From: Lachnospiraceae bacterium
GTDB lineage: Bacteria; Bacillota_A; Clostridia; Lachnospirales; Lachnospiraceae
Direction: 5' to 3'
DNA length: 19,354 nt
Assembly (NCBI GenBank): GCA_017634255.1
Contig: JAGBNT010000014.1
Span: 1 to 19,354, forward strand
The stretch's first letter is position 1, and the number at the start of each line of letters is the position of its first letter. The notes beneath the pieces were generated by a model. That model did not search any database. It was not told the origin of the DNA and saw only the letters and a list, made by a program, of their open reading frames with translations. Of the stretch, positions 6,849 to 17,001 are shown piece by piece. The translations under genes and the position numbers were made by a program.

Positions 6849-8072
6849 ATGTTTACGGTCAATGAGAATTATTTGAAACTGAGAGGCTCTTATCTTTTTT
6901 CCAGCATAGCCAACAAGGTGGCTGCCTTCTCAAAAGCCAATCCGGACGCGGATATAATAAGGCTTGGGATAGGCGATGTTACACAGCCCCTTACCCCTAC
7001 TATCATAAAGGCGCTTCACGATGCGGTGGACGAGATGGGAGACAGGACTACCTTTAAGGGCTATGCTCCCGATCTGGGCTATGCCTTCCTTAGGGAGGCT
7101 ATTGCCAGGAATGATTATGAGGCAAAAGGCTGCAGCATAGCTCCCGATGAGATATTCGTTTCCGACGGAGCCAAGTGCGATTCGGGCAACATACAGGAGC
7201 TCTTTGGAACAGATAATATCATTGCGGTGAGCGATCCCGTCTATCCGGTGTATGTGGACACGAACGTGATGGCGGGGCGGACCGGAGACTTCGACGAGAC
7301 AAATGAGCAGTGGAAGGATGTGGTATACATGCCCTGCACCGCTTCGAACGGCTTTGTTCCGGAATTGCCGGAGAAGACACCGGATATCATATATATCTGC
7401 TCCCCGAATAATCCCACGGGGGCGGCTTTAAAAAAGGCTGAGCTTCAAAAGTGGGTGAACTATTGCCTCGATAAAAAGGCGGTGATAATCTTTGACGCGG
7501 CATATGAGGCCTATATAAGCGAGGAGGACGTCCCCCATTCCATCTATGAATGTGAGGGTGCGAGGAATTGCGCTATCGAGATAAGGTCCTTTTCAAAGAA
7601 CGCAGGCTTCACAGGAGTGCGTCTGGGCTTTACAGTCATCCCCAAAGATCTTAAGGATCAGAAGGGAACTTCCCTGCATTCTTTATGGGCGAGAAGGCAC
7701 GGGACAAAGTACAACGGAGCCCCCTATATCATCCAGAGGGCAGGGGAGGCAGTCTACAGCGAAGAGGGACAAAAGGAGATAAAGGGTCTGGTGTCGTACT
7801 ACATGGACAACGCAAAAATGATCCTCGAGGGGCTTAAGGGCGCGGGCTTTGAAGTCAGCGGAGGAGTGAACGCTCCGTATATCTGGCTTAAAACCCCGGA
7901 TAATATGTCCAGCTGGGACTTTTTTGACTATCTCCTCGAAAAGATAAATATTGTCGGAACTCCGGGTTCCGGCTTCGGACCCAGCGGTGAGGGGTATTTT
8001 CGCCTGACGGCGTTCGGGAGCCGCGAGAATACCGAAAGAGCCGTGGAGAGGTTTAAACGCCTGAATGGCTAA
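6849..8072 (+). CDS. dapL: LL-diaminopimelate aminotransferase
   Basis: A PLP enzyme of fold type I that converts tetrahydrodipicolinate directly to LL-diaminopimelate with glutamate as amino donor, bypassing the succinylase and acetylase routes. Its 407 residues are normal for DapL. The N terminus ([19 protein letters not shown]) and the [15 protein letters not shown] segment are typical of DapL rather than of aspartate aminotransferases. The cofactor-binding set is present: SPNNPTGAA (185-193), D216 in FDAAYEAY, and the Schiff-base lysine K250 in [15 protein letters not shown]. The ATG start has AAAGGAAG just upstream and its own promoter. Its product is the substrate of DapF, encoded in the divergent glnA operon, so the two DAP steps flank one regulatory region. 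Confidence 0.96.
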   Translation: MFTVNENYLKLRGSYLFSSIANKVAAFSKANPDADIIRLGIGDVTQPLTPTIIKALHDAVDEMGDRTTFKGYAPDLGYAFLREAIARNDYEAKGCSIAPDEIFVSDGAKCDSGNIQELFGTDNIIAVSDPVYPVYVDTNVMAGRTGDFDETNEQWKDVVYMPCTASNGFVPELPEKTPDIIYICSPNNPTGAALKKAELQKWVNYCLDKKAVIIFDAAYEAYISEEDVPHSIYECEGARNCAIEIRSFSKNAGFTGVRLGFTVIPKDLKDQKGTSLHSLWARRHGTKYNGAPYIIQRAGEAVYSEEGQKEIKGLVSYYMDNAKMILEGLKGAGFEVSGGVNAPYIWLKTPDNMSSWDFFDYLLEKINIVGTPGSGFGPSGEGYFRLTAFGSRENTERAVERFKRLNG

Positions 8073-8077
8073 ATATC

Positions 8078-8106
8078 TTGCAGTTTTAGTGATAGTCTGT
8101 TAGAAT
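8078..8106 (+). promoter_or_regulatory. Promoter of the secDF cluster
   Basis: TTGCAG (8078-8083), 17-base spacer and TAGAAT (8101-8106), with a TGT extension before the -10 box. It starts five bases after the dapL stop and is the only clear promoter before the chain of closely spaced genes from secDF to the small membrane protein ending at 13109. Confidence 0.7.
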
Positions 8107-8162
8107 ACACGGTGTTTGATTCATAATAGGAAGAATTAAAAGAGTTTTTATGGAGGAGAATG

Positions 8163-10403
<2,241 letters not shown>

Positions 10404-10406
10404 GCT

Positions 10407-10898
10407 ATGAACTCTGCAGTTATAAAGTATTTGATAATTTTTGTAATATCAATGGTTCCACTTGTGGAGCTGAGGGCAGCGATGCCTATTTCGCAGGCGC
10501 CGGATCTTTTCGGCCCTGCGCTTCCTTTTATACCTTCCCTTATCGTGTGCATGATAGGAAATATGCTGCCTGTACCGATAATCTTCCTTTTTGCCAGAAA
10601 GGTTCTGGAATGGGGTAAGGATAAAAAGGTCATAGGGAAATTTTTCACCTTCTGTCTGGAAAAGGGACATAAGGGCGGAGAAAAGCTTCAGGCTACGGCG
10701 GGGCGCGGGCTTTACGTGGCGCTTATGCTCTTTGTGGGAATACCTCTGCCGGGCACGAGAGCATGGACCGGAACCCTTGCAGCAAGCCTTCTGGATGTGG
10801 ACTTTAAGAAGAGCTGTATAGCGGTAATGGCGGGGGTGCTCATGGCGGGTCTCATAATGGGCTTAGGCTCCCTGGGGCTTTTCAATATTATTTTTTAA
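10407..10898 (+). CDS. COG2426 / 'small multi-drug export' family membrane protein
   Basis: A 163-residue integral membrane protein of the family Pfam calls Sm_multidrug_ex (PF06695, COG2426). Family marks are MVPLVELRAAMP near the N terminus, the IGNMLPVPIIFLFARKVLEWG segment, and GIPLPGTRAWTGTLAASLL. About four hydrophobic segments are visible (roughly 8-22, 40-65, 104-130, 138-160). Despite the family name a transport role is not established and I infer none. It starts three bases after the secDF stop with no strong ribosome site, which suggests coupling to secDF translation, and it is followed after 13 bases by the DUF4250 gene. Confidence 0.85.
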   Translation: MNSAVIKYLIIFVISMVPLVELRAAMPISQAPDLFGPALPFIPSLIVCMIGNMLPVPIIFLFARKVLEWGKDKKVIGKFFTFCLEKGHKGGEKLQATAGRGLYVALMLFVGIPLPGTRAWTGTLAASLLDVDFKKSCIAVMAGVLMAGLIMGLGSLGLFNIIF

Positions 10899-10911
10899 GT
10901 GAGGCGCATCC

Positions 10912-11082
10912 ATGCCGGAAGAACCAGTATTGCTTTTAAGTTATATAAATACAAAGCTCAGGGATACTTATTCCGATCTTGAAGAGCTTGCTTCGGCGGA
11001 AGGAACAACTTCCGCCGAAATAAAAAATAAGCTCTCTTCCATAGACTATCATTACGATCCGGATCTTAATCAGTTCAAATAA
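10912..11082 (+). CDS. DUF4250 family small protein
   Basis: A 56-residue protein: it begins MPEEPVLLLSYINTKLRD and ends in SIDYHYDPDLNQFK. This is the shape of the DUF4250 family (PF14056), small acidic proteins found widely in Clostridia and some other anaerobes with no known function: an N-terminal PxxPVxLLSxxNTKLRD segment, a middle helix and a C-terminal DYxYDxxxNQF signature. The ATG follows GAGG with a seven-base gap, and the stop is three bases before rarA, so translation of the two is probably coupled. The centre of the gene is an 11-bp perfect inverted repeat (10992-11019), which encodes SAE-GTT-SAE. Recognition comes from memory of the family pattern. Confidence 0.85.
   Translation: MPEEPVLLLSYINTKLRDTYSDLEELASAEGTTSAEIKNKLSSIDYHYDPDLNQFK
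10992..11019 (+). repeat. 11-bp perfect inverted repeat inside the DUF4250 gene
   Basis: TTCGGCGGAAG (10992-11002), loop GAACAA, CTTCCGCCGAA (11009-11019). No T-run follows on either strand (plus strand continues ATAAAAAATAAG), so it is not an intrinsic terminator. It is GC-rich in a less GC-rich gene. Confidence 0.8.
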
Positions 11083-11085
11083 AAT

Positions 11086-12417
11086 ATGGATTTATTCGAT
11101 TATGCCAGAAAGAATAATTTAAAACGGGAATCACCTCTTGCTTCCCGCATGAGGCCGACCTCTCTCGACGAGGTTGTGGGACAGGAGCATATCATAGGCA
11201 AAGACAAGCTGCTCTACAGGGCGATTGCCGCCGATAAGCTCTCCTCCATAATACTCTACGGACCTCCCGGAGTGGGAAAGACGACGATAGCGCAGGTCAT
11301 AGCCCATACGACGATGGCGGAATTTATTGAGCTTTCAGCGACCGCCGCGGGCAAAAAGGATATGGAGGAGGCGGTAAAGCGCGCCGAGGAGTCCATGGGG
11401 ATGTATGGGGCAAAGACTATACTTTTCATAGACGAGATACACCGCTTTAATAAGGGTCAGCAGGATTACCTCCTGCCCTTTGTGGAAAACGGAACGGTGA
11501 TCCTCATCGGAGCCACCACCGAAAACCCCTATTTTGAAGTAAACTCCGCTCTTATTTCCCGCTCTCTCGTATTCGAGCTCAGATCACTTTCGAAGGAGAA
11601 TATAATAACTCTGCTAAAGCGTGCCCTGAGCGACAGCGAGAAGGGCGTCGGAGCATATAACGCCTATGCGGATGATGAGGCGCTGGATTTTCTGGCAAAC
11701 TACTGTGACGGAGATGCCAGGAGTGCGTTAAACGGCATAGAGCTGGCGGTAATGACTACTCCAAGGGATGAGGACGGCAGGATACATATTACGGTCGATG
11801 TGGCGGGGGAATGTATACAGCATCGGGTAGTGCGCTACGATAAGACCGGAGACAATCACTACGATACCATTTCAGCCTTTATTAAGAGCATGAGAGGGTC
11901 AGACCCTGACGCAGCCATATTCTATCTGGCAAAGATGCTTTATGACGGAGAGGATGTTAAATTCATAGCAAGGCGCATGATGATATGCGCTTCGGAGGAT
12001 GTGGGAAACGCTGATCCCCAGGCACTTCAGGTAGCGGTGGCTGCATCGCTGGCAGTAGAGAGGGTGGGAATGCCCGAAGCCCAGATAATTTTGTCCCAGG
12101 CAGCGGCGTATATAGCGACCGCGCCTAAGAGCAATTCCGCGGTGGAGGCTATCTTTGCTGCTACAAGGGCGGTAAAGGAGACACCCGCTCTTACGATCCC
12201 TCCCTATCTGCAGGATGCGCATTATTCAGGGGCGGAGAAGCTGGGACGGGGCATCGGCTATAAGTACGCCCACGATTATCCCGATCACTATGTCAAACAG
12301 CGCTATCTTCCATATGAGCTCAAGGATATGCATTTCTATGATATATCCGAAATGGGCTATGAGAAGAAGATAAAGGAGCACATGAAAAGGCTAAGGAACA
12401 GGGAGGGCGAGGAATAA
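11086..12417 (+). CDS. rarA: Replication-associated recombination protein A (RarA/MgsA AAA+ ATPase)
   Basis: A 443-residue cytoplasmic AAA+ ATPase related to the clamp-loader family and to eukaryotic WRNIP1, acting at stalled replication forks. It shows the family N terminus LASRMRPTSLDEVVGQEHI, Walker A GPPGVGKT (59-66), Walker B ILFIDEIHRF (112-121), a sensor-1 region GATTENPYFEVNSALISR with the arginine finger, and the C-terminal tetramerisation part (RRMMICASEDVGNADP and AAAYIATAPKSNSAVEAI). Length and domain order are normal. There is no clear ribosome site before the ATG, three bases after the DUF4250 stop, so coupled translation is likely. The trmL gene starts four bases after its stop. 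Confidence 0.96.
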   Translation: MDLFDYARKNNLKRESPLASRMRPTSLDEVVGQEHIIGKDKLLYRAIAADKLSSIILYGPPGVGKTTIAQVIAHTTMAEFIELSATAAGKKDMEEAVKRAEESMGMYGAKTILFIDEIHRFNKGQQDYLLPFVENGTVILIGATTENPYFEVNSALISRSLVFELRSLSKENIITLLKRALSDSEKGVGAYNAYADDEALDFLANYCDGDARSALNGIELAVMTTPRDEDGRIHITVDVAGECIQHRVVRYDKTGDNHYDTISAFIKSMRGSDPDAAIFYLAKMLYDGEDVKFIARRMMICASEDVGNADPQALQVAVAASLAVERVGMPEAQIILSQAAAYIATAPKSNSAVEAIFAATRAVKETPALTIPPYLQDAHYSGAEKLGRGIGYKYAHDYPDHYVKQRYLPYELKDMHFYDISEMGYEKKIKEHMKRLRNREGEE

Positions 12418-12421
12418 AAAT

Positions 12422-12898
12422 ATGCTGGGAATTGTTCTCCATGAGCCGGAGATCCCGTATAATACGGGCAATATAGGCAGAACCTGCCTCGATGCCGGAG
12501 CCAGCCTTCATCTGATAGAGCCCCTTGGCTTCATACTTAGCGATAAGCGCCTAAAACGTGCGGGGATGGACTACTGGGACCGGCTGGACGTTACAAGGTA
12601 CAGGGATTATGAGCACTTTATGGAGCTACATCCGTCCTCAAAGATATGGTATGCCAGTACGAAGGCTCATAAGTGCTACTGTGACGTGAGCTTTTCGATG
12701 GATGATCTTATAATGTTCGGCAGAGAGGGAGGAGGTATTCCCGAGGATATCTTAAGGGAAAATGCTGAAAGCTGCATACGTATACCTATGATAGACGGAT
12801 GCCGTTCTTTGAATTTATGCAATTCGGTAGCAGTGGTGCTCTACGAGGCACTGCGTCAGAACGGTTTTCCGGGAATGAAGATGGAGGGAGAGTTATAG
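12422..12898 (+). CDS. trmL: tRNA (cytidine/uridine-34-2'-O)-methyltransferase
   Basis: A 158-residue SpoU-class (SPOUT) methyltransferase, which adds a methyl group from S-adenosylmethionine to the 2'-OH of the wobble base 34 of certain leucine tRNAs. The stand-alone length without an extra RNA-binding domain fits TrmL. The three SPOUT motifs are visible: NTGNIGRTC near residues 14-22, the knot motif FGREGGGIP near 99-107, and IPMIDGCRSLNLCNSVAVVLYE near the C terminus. The ribosome site GGGAGGGCGAGGAA lies in the end of rarA. Cotranscription with rarA and the next small gene is likely from spacing of three to four bases. Confidence 0.95.
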   Translation: MLGIVLHEPEIPYNTGNIGRTCLDAGASLHLIEPLGFILSDKRLKRAGMDYWDRLDVTRYRDYEHFMELHPSSKIWYASTKAHKCYCDVSFSMDDLIMFGREGGGIPEDILRENAESCIRIPMIDGCRSLNLCNSVAVVLYEALRQNGFPGMKMEGEL

Positions 12899-12902
12899 AG
12901 GT

Positions 12903-13109
12903 ATGTCTAAAATAATAGCCTTTATTTTGATATTTATTTCTTTCATCGTTTTCTTTGCTGCATTGAAGCTTATGAGATACTCGAAAAACGCAGGGAAATT
13001 CATACCCTGGGTCATTATTCCTATCGTAGTGATAATACTGTCGGTTCTTTTTCTTCTTTTTACCGACTTTATATTAGAAATTTTCAAAGAGATAAACAGC
13101 AATACTTGA
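12903..13109 (+). CDS. Small two-helix membrane protein of unknown function
   Basis: A 68-residue hydrophobic protein. Residues 3-22 (IIAFILIFISFIVFFAALK) and 34-55 are membrane helices, separated by a basic turn (RYSKNAGKF); the last residues are polar. I do not recognise the family. It starts four bases after the trmL stop with GGAGGGAGAG and AGAGG upstream, which supports the plus strand. An open frame also exists on the opposite strand of the same stretch, but it has no comparable ribosome site or operon context. Its stop codon lies inside the -35 box of the rho promoter. Confidence 0.65.
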   Translation: MSKIIAFILIFISFIVFFAALKLMRYSKNAGKFIPWVIIPIVVIILSVLFLLFTDFILEIFKEINSNT

Positions 13110-13134
13110 AGTAGCCGGATATATGGCGTATAAT
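13106..13134 (+). promoter_or_regulatory. Promoter of rho
   Basis: TTGAAG (13106-13111), 17-base spacer, TATAAT (13129-13134). Transcription would start near 13141, giving a leader of about 95 bases that is A-rich, poor in G and without an evident hairpin. Confidence 0.75.
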
Positions 13135-13236
13135 ATCTTTATTCTGGTATTTCAAAATCAAGGTCAGGAAATCAAAATCTAATTATAAACAATCCCAGTT
13201 TTTTAAACAGCAGACAGGATAATCAATGGAGGATTT

Positions 13237-14676
13237 ATGAGGGAAAAATTAAATACGTTACCGCTTCTACAGCTGAGGGAGCTTGCAAAAGCCAGGGGTT
13301 TAAAGGGCATCTCGACCATGAAAAAGGCAGAGCTTGTGGACATTTTGTGCGCCGAGAGCGAAAAGGAGGAGGCAGCCGAGGTTAAACGGAGCGCCCCTGT
13401 GGAGCAGGAGAAGACCAAAGAAGGGGCTTCGCCGGCGGCAGAGAAGAGCCCGGAAAAGAGCCTGGACAAGGCTCCGGAAAAGGCTCCTGAAAAGGGAAGC
13501 GGCGAGAAAAAGAGCGCAGACAGCCAGAGCGCATCAGATAAGGACAACCTCGATTCGGGAAATATCGCCAATGGTATATTGGAGGTAATGGCTGACGGCT
13601 ATGGCTTCATAAGGTGCGAAAACTATCTGCCCGGGGAAAATGATGTTTACGTTGCGCCGAGCCAGATAAGGCGCTTTAATTTAAAGACCGGAGATATAAT
13701 CGTCGGAAATATAAGGATAAAGACCCAGAATGAAAAATTCTCCGCTTTATTATATGTAAAGACTATCAACGGACTCCATCCTAATGAGATAGAAGACAGG
13801 ATGAATTTTGAAAATATGACTCCTATCTTCCCGAACGAGAGGATAAGGCTGGAGACCGGGGACGGAAATCTTGCAATGCGTATCATGGATATCATCTCTC
13901 CCGTAGGAAAGGGACAGAGAGGAATGATAGTATCTCCGCCCAAGGCAGGAAAGACGACCCTTTTAAAGCAGGTGGCAAAATCCGTGACTAAGCTAAATCC
14001 CGATATCCACCTTATAATCCTGTTAATAGACGAAAGACCGGAGGAGGTTACGGATATAAAGGAGTCCATAGAGGGAAAGAATGTGGAGGTCATCTATTCC
14101 ACCTTCGACGAGCTTCCCGAGCATCATAAGAGGGTCTCCGAGATGGTCATAGAGAGGGCGAGGCGCCTTGTAGAGCTGCACGAGGACGTTATGATACTTT
14201 TGGATTCCATTACAAGGCTTTCGAGGGCATATAACCTTACGGTTCCTCCTTCGGGACGGACGCTTTCGGGAGGTCTTGATCCGGCGGCGCTGCATATGCC
14301 AAAGAGATTTTTCGGTGCGGCTAGGAATATGAGAGAGGGAGGCTCCCTTACCATACTCGCTACAGCCCTGGTTGAGACCGGAAGCAAGATGGACGACGTC
14401 ATCTATGAGGAATTTAAGGGAACGGGCAATATGGAAATGGTGCTTAACAGAAAGCTTCAGGAAAAGAGAGTGTTCCCGGCTATAGATATACAGAAATCCG
14501 GCACCAGAAGAGATGATCTTCTCCTTGGAAGGGAGGAGCTGGAGGCTACGGACATTATCCACAAAGCAATAAACGGGATAAAGCCGGACGAGGCGGTGGA
14601 GCATCTGATAGACCTCTTCAGCAAGACCAGGACCAACAGGGAGTTCATAGAGTTTGTAAAGAAGAGAATGGTTTAA
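13237..14676 (+). CDS. rho: Transcription termination factor Rho
   Basis: A 479-residue RecA-like hexameric helicase that releases untranslated RNA from RNA polymerase. Residues 4-40 form the Rho N-terminal SAP-like domain ([15 protein letters not shown]). Residues 41-110 are a charged, low-complexity linker rich in Lys, Glu, Ala, Pro and Ser with PEK/DKAPEK repeats. The cold-shock RNA-binding domain starts at about 113 ([14 protein letters not shown]). The motor has Walker [11 protein letters not shown] (234-243), Walker B LIILLIDE (259-266), [11 protein letters not shown], the Q-loop [10 protein letters not shown] and the R-loop region [17 protein letters not shown]. All catalytic parts look intact, so it should be active. 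The start ATG has GGAGGA just upstream. Length exceeds the 419 of E. coli because of the linker. Confidence 0.97.
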   Translation: MREKLNTLPLLQLRELAKARGLKGISTMKKAELVDILCAESEKEEAAEVKRSAPVEQEKTKEGASPAAEKSPEKSLDKAPEKAPEKGSGEKKSADSQSASDKDNLDSGNIANGILEVMADGYGFIRCENYLPGENDVYVAPSQIRRFNLKTGDIIVGNIRIKTQNEKFSALLYVKTINGLHPNEIEDRMNFENMTPIFPNERIRLETGDGNLAMRIMDIISPVGKGQRGMIVSPPKAGKTTLLKQVAKSVTKLNPDIHLIILLIDERPEEVTDIKESIEGKNVEVIYSTFDELPEHHKRVSEMVIERARRLVELHEDVMILLDSITRLSRAYNLTVPPSGRTLSGGLDPAALHMPKRFFGAARNMREGGSLTILATALVETGSKMDDVIYEEFKGTGNMEMVLNRKLQEKRVFPAIDIQKSGTRRDDLLLGREELEATDIIHKAINGIKPDEAVEHLIDLFSKTRTNREFIEFVKKRMV

Positions 14677-14713
14677 GCCGCAAAATTCAGGACAGGGCAG
14701 TACAACAATTTTC

Positions 14714-14742
14714 TTGCATTAGCTCAAAGCTTATGATAGAAT
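14714..14742 (+). promoter_or_regulatory. Promoter of rpmE
   Basis: TTGCAT (14714-14719), 17-base spacer, TAGAAT (14737-14742) with a TGA extension before the -10 box. The leader to 14823 is about 75 bases and holds a weak GCCG/CGGC pairing before the ribosome site AAAGGCGG. Confidence 0.75.
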
Positions 14743-14823
14743 ACAAAAGCTGCACGAAAAGCAGGCAAAATAAATTAATGATGCCGCGGGTCAGTAATCT
14801 ACGGCGAATGGAAAGGCGGAAAA

Positions 14824-15027
14824 ATGAAAGCTGATATTCATCCTAAGTATTATGAAGCAAAGGTAACATGCAACTGTGGAAATACCTTTACCACCGGTTC
14901 TACAAAGCCTGAGGTAAAGGTCGAGATATGTTCAAAATGTCATCCGTTCTATACGGGACAGCAGAAGGCAACCCGTGCTGACGGACGTATCGAGAAGTTC
15001 AATAAGAGGTATAAGCTCGATAAATAG
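14824..15027 (+). CDS. rpmE: Ribosomal protein L31, zinc-binding form
   Basis: A 67-residue protein of the large ribosomal subunit. It begins [16 protein letters not shown], typical of L31. Four cysteines (C16, C18, C36, C39) in CNC and CSKC form the zinc site, so this is the zinc-containing form and not the zinc-free YtiA type. The C-terminal part [10 protein letters not shown] is basic. It has its own promoter and a good ribosome site, and is followed ten bases later by a long hairpin ending in TTTT that probably terminates much of its transcript. From knowledge of Bacillus, zinc-containing L31 can be swapped for a zinc-free paralogue under zinc shortage; no paralogue is present in this window. 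Confidence 0.97.
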   Translation: MKADIHPKYYEAKVTCNCGNTFTTGSTKPEVKVEICSKCHPFYTGQQKATRADGRIEKFNKRYKLDK

Positions 15028-15035
15028 CTTTATCA

Positions 15036-15128
15036 AGGGGGAGCTGTACATATATGTCCTTCGGACAGGGATTCCGGGTGTGTTTAATGCACGGGAGGTT
15101 TGGGGGATATATATGTACAGCTCCTTTT
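15036..15128 (+). terminator. Long rod-like hairpin after rpmE, probable terminator or attenuator
   Basis: GGAGCTGTACATATAT (15040-15055) pairs perfectly with the arm at 15109-15124, and pairing can extend to 15062/15102 inward and 15036/15128 outward with G-U pairs. The inner 39 bases can form a further stem (15072-15081 with 15089-15096, two bulged Gs). TTTTGTATT follows. It lies between rpmE and DUF1385 and no separate promoter was found for DUF1385, so it may be leaky and act as an attenuator. Confidence 0.6.
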
Positions 15129-15184
15129 GTATTGCATGATGTATTACCGCGTGAGCGGGGCTTATCAACATTTAAGGGAAAAAT

Positions 15185-16156
15185 ATGAAAAACAATACTT
15201 GTGCCAGAAAATATTCCGGTATCGGCGGACAGGCTGTCATGGAAGGCGTAATGATGAGAAACAAGGAAAAGTACGCCGTTGCCGTCCGTAAGAGTGACGG
15301 GGATATAGAGATAATGCAGGACGTCTACAAGGGAATAATACCTGTGGAGGGAATATATAAGATACCCTTCCTGCGGGGGATATTCAGCTTTGTGGATTCG
15401 CTGGTGCTGGGGCTTAAGACGTTAAACTATTCTGCGGAATTTTATACCGAGGAGCCGGAGGGCAGCGGGAAGGAAAAGAAGGAGCCTGATAATAAAAAGG
15501 ACGGGAAAAAGGAAAAGGGCGCCGGGGATGGCGTGGTTATGGGACTGGTCATGATAGTGTCCATACTTTTGGCTGTAGCTCTTTTTATGGTACTGCCATA
15601 TTACGCCTCCCTGCTCTTTGGCAAAGTGATCACCAATTCGCATCTGCTCGCGCTCGTTGAGGGGCTTATCAGGCTGGCGGTCTTTGTGATATATGTAAAG
15701 GCTATTTCCGGTATGGAGGATATAAAGCGCGTATTCATGTATCATGGAGCCGAGCATAAATGCATAAACTGTATTGAGAGCGGGAATGAGCTCAACGTGG
15801 ACAATGTCAGGGCGGCTTCCAAGGAGCACAGGCGCTGCGGGACAAGCTTCTTATTATATGTAATGGTTGTTTCCATTCTCTTTTTTGCGCTGATAGATAC
15901 TCCCAGCAGGGTAATGAGGGTGGTGTTGAGGATAGTTCTGATTCCGGTAATAGCCGCCGTTGCATACGAGCTTATAAGGCTTGCGGGAAAATCCAACAAT
16001 CCCGTGGTAAGGGCTCTTTCGACCCCCGGACTTCTGATGCAAAGACTTACTACCAGAGAGCCGGATGATAAGATGATCGAGGTCGGGATAAGGTCGGTCG
16101 AGGCGGTCTTTGACTGGAGGACGTATCTTAAGGAAAATTTCGGGACCGGAGAGTAA
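15185..16156 (+). CDS. DUF1385 family membrane protein (YqhQ-like)
   Basis: A 323-residue protein of the DUF1385 family (PF07136), like YqhQ of Bacillus subtilis. It opens with the family signature IGGQAVMEGVMMRN. A lysine- and glutamate-rich stretch (about residues 92-118) precedes the first membrane helix (120-140), with others near 150-175, 215-240 and 245-265. Between helices lies the second signature YHGAEHKCINCIESG (about 189-203), with NVRAASKEHRRCGTSFLL after it; its conserved histidine, glutamate and cysteine residues could bind a metal. Function is not established, and I infer none beyond that. The ATG follows AAGGGAA. It stands five bases before prmC, a neighbourhood repeated in many Clostridia. 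Confidence 0.9.
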   Translation: MKNNTCARKYSGIGGQAVMEGVMMRNKEKYAVAVRKSDGDIEIMQDVYKGIIPVEGIYKIPFLRGIFSFVDSLVLGLKTLNYSAEFYTEEPEGSGKEKKEPDNKKDGKKEKGAGDGVVMGLVMIVSILLAVALFMVLPYYASLLFGKVITNSHLLALVEGLIRLAVFVIYVKAISGMEDIKRVFMYHGAEHKCINCIESGNELNVDNVRAASKEHRRCGTSFLLYVMVVSILFFALIDTPSRVMRVVLRIVLIPVIAAVAYELIRLAGKSNNPVVRALSTPGLLMQRLTTREPDDKMIEVGIRSVEAVFDWRTYLKENFGTGE

Positions 16157-16161
16157 AGCGG

Positions 16162-17001
16162 ATGACCTTTTCGGAGGCTTATAAGGATGGCGTAAAAAAG
16201 CTTAAAGACGCAGGTATAGAGGACAGCGAGGCGGATGCGGGGATATTGCTTTCATATCTGACGGGAAAGAACAGGACCTTCTTTCTTACACACGCAGAGG
16301 AAGCTCTTTCCGAGGAGCTCGCCGCAAGATACGGGGAGCTTATTAAAAGACGCGCCGGGCATGTTCCCACACAGCTTATTACCGGGGTTCAGGATTTTAT
16401 GGGCTTTGAATTTGAGGTTAGTGAGAATGTCCTGATACCGAGGCTCGACACTGAATTTATGGTAGAGGAGGCGCTGCGGGAGATAACGGACGGAGCAAGG
16501 GTCCTGGATCTTTGCTGTGGTTCGGGTTGTATAATCATCTCGATAGCAAAGCTCACCAACGGTATAGAAGCGGTTGCATCCGATATTTCCGATGCAGCTC
16601 TGGCTCTTACAAGGAGGAACGCCGAAAGAATAGGAGCTGAGGTCGAGGTGGTAAAAAGCGACCTCTTTGATTCAATAGACGGAAAATTTGATTTTATCCT
16701 CAGCAACCCGCCTTATATTAGAAGCTCCGAGATACCGAAGCTCATGGAGGAGGTCAGGGAGCATGAGCCCCGCCTGGCGCTGGACGGTGGTGAGGACGGG
16801 CTTTTATTTTACAGAAGGATAGCCCGCGATGCCAGAGACAGGTTAAACGGCGGAGGAATGTTGATCCTGGAGATAGGGTATGACGAAGGGACGGCGGTCA
16901 AGGATATACTGGAAGCTGAGGGCTACAGGGATATTGAGATATTCACTGATTATTCGGGGAATGAAAGGGTGATAAAATGTTTGAAAAACTGGACGACGTA
17001 G
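16162..17001 (+). CDS. prmC: Peptide chain release factor N5-glutamine methyltransferase
   Basis: PrmC methylates the glutamine of the GGQ motif in release factors 1 and 2, which raises the speed of peptide release. The 279 residues include an N-terminal helical domain (to about residue 75) that contacts the release factor and a Rossmann methyltransferase domain. The SAM-binding loop is [16 protein letters not shown], and the NPPY catalytic motif ([14 protein letters not shown]) holds the substrate glutamine. [15 protein letters not shown] is also typical. The start ATG is five bases after the DUF1385 stop. Its end overlaps the start of its substrate gene prfA by 25 bases, in a different frame, so the two are translationally linked. 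Confidence 0.95.
   Translation: MTFSEAYKDGVKKLKDAGIEDSEADAGILLSYLTGKNRTFFLTHAEEALSEELAARYGELIKRRAGHVPTQLITGVQDFMGFEFEVSENVLIPRLDTEFMVEEALREITDGARVLDLCCGSGCIIISIAKLTNGIEAVASDISDAALALTRRNAERIGAEVEVVKSDLFDSIDGKFDFILSNPPYIRSSEIPKLMEEVREHEPRLALDGGEDGLLFYRRIARDARDRLNGGGMLILEIGYDEGTAVKDILEAEGYRDIEIFTDYSGNERVIKCLKNWTT

Noticed and set aside
12893..13102. Minus-strand hydrophobic frame opposite the small membrane gene
   Set aside because: The plus-strand frame has a ribosome site, follows trmL by four bases and agrees with the direction of the cluster; the minus frame has none of these.
14023..14604. Open frame of about 190 codons antisense to rho
   Set aside because: Rho motifs on the plus strand are intact through this stretch; the antisense frame is a by-product of its codon use.
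14784..14814. Autogenous control structure in the rpmE leader
   Set aside because: Only a weak GCCG/CGGC pairing is present; no resemblance to the L31 sequence target could be shown.
15147..15158. Small hairpin CCGC-GTGA-GCGG before DUF1385 as a regulatory element
   Set aside because: It has four pairs and a GNRA-type loop but no alternative fold and no contact with the ribosome site that I can see.
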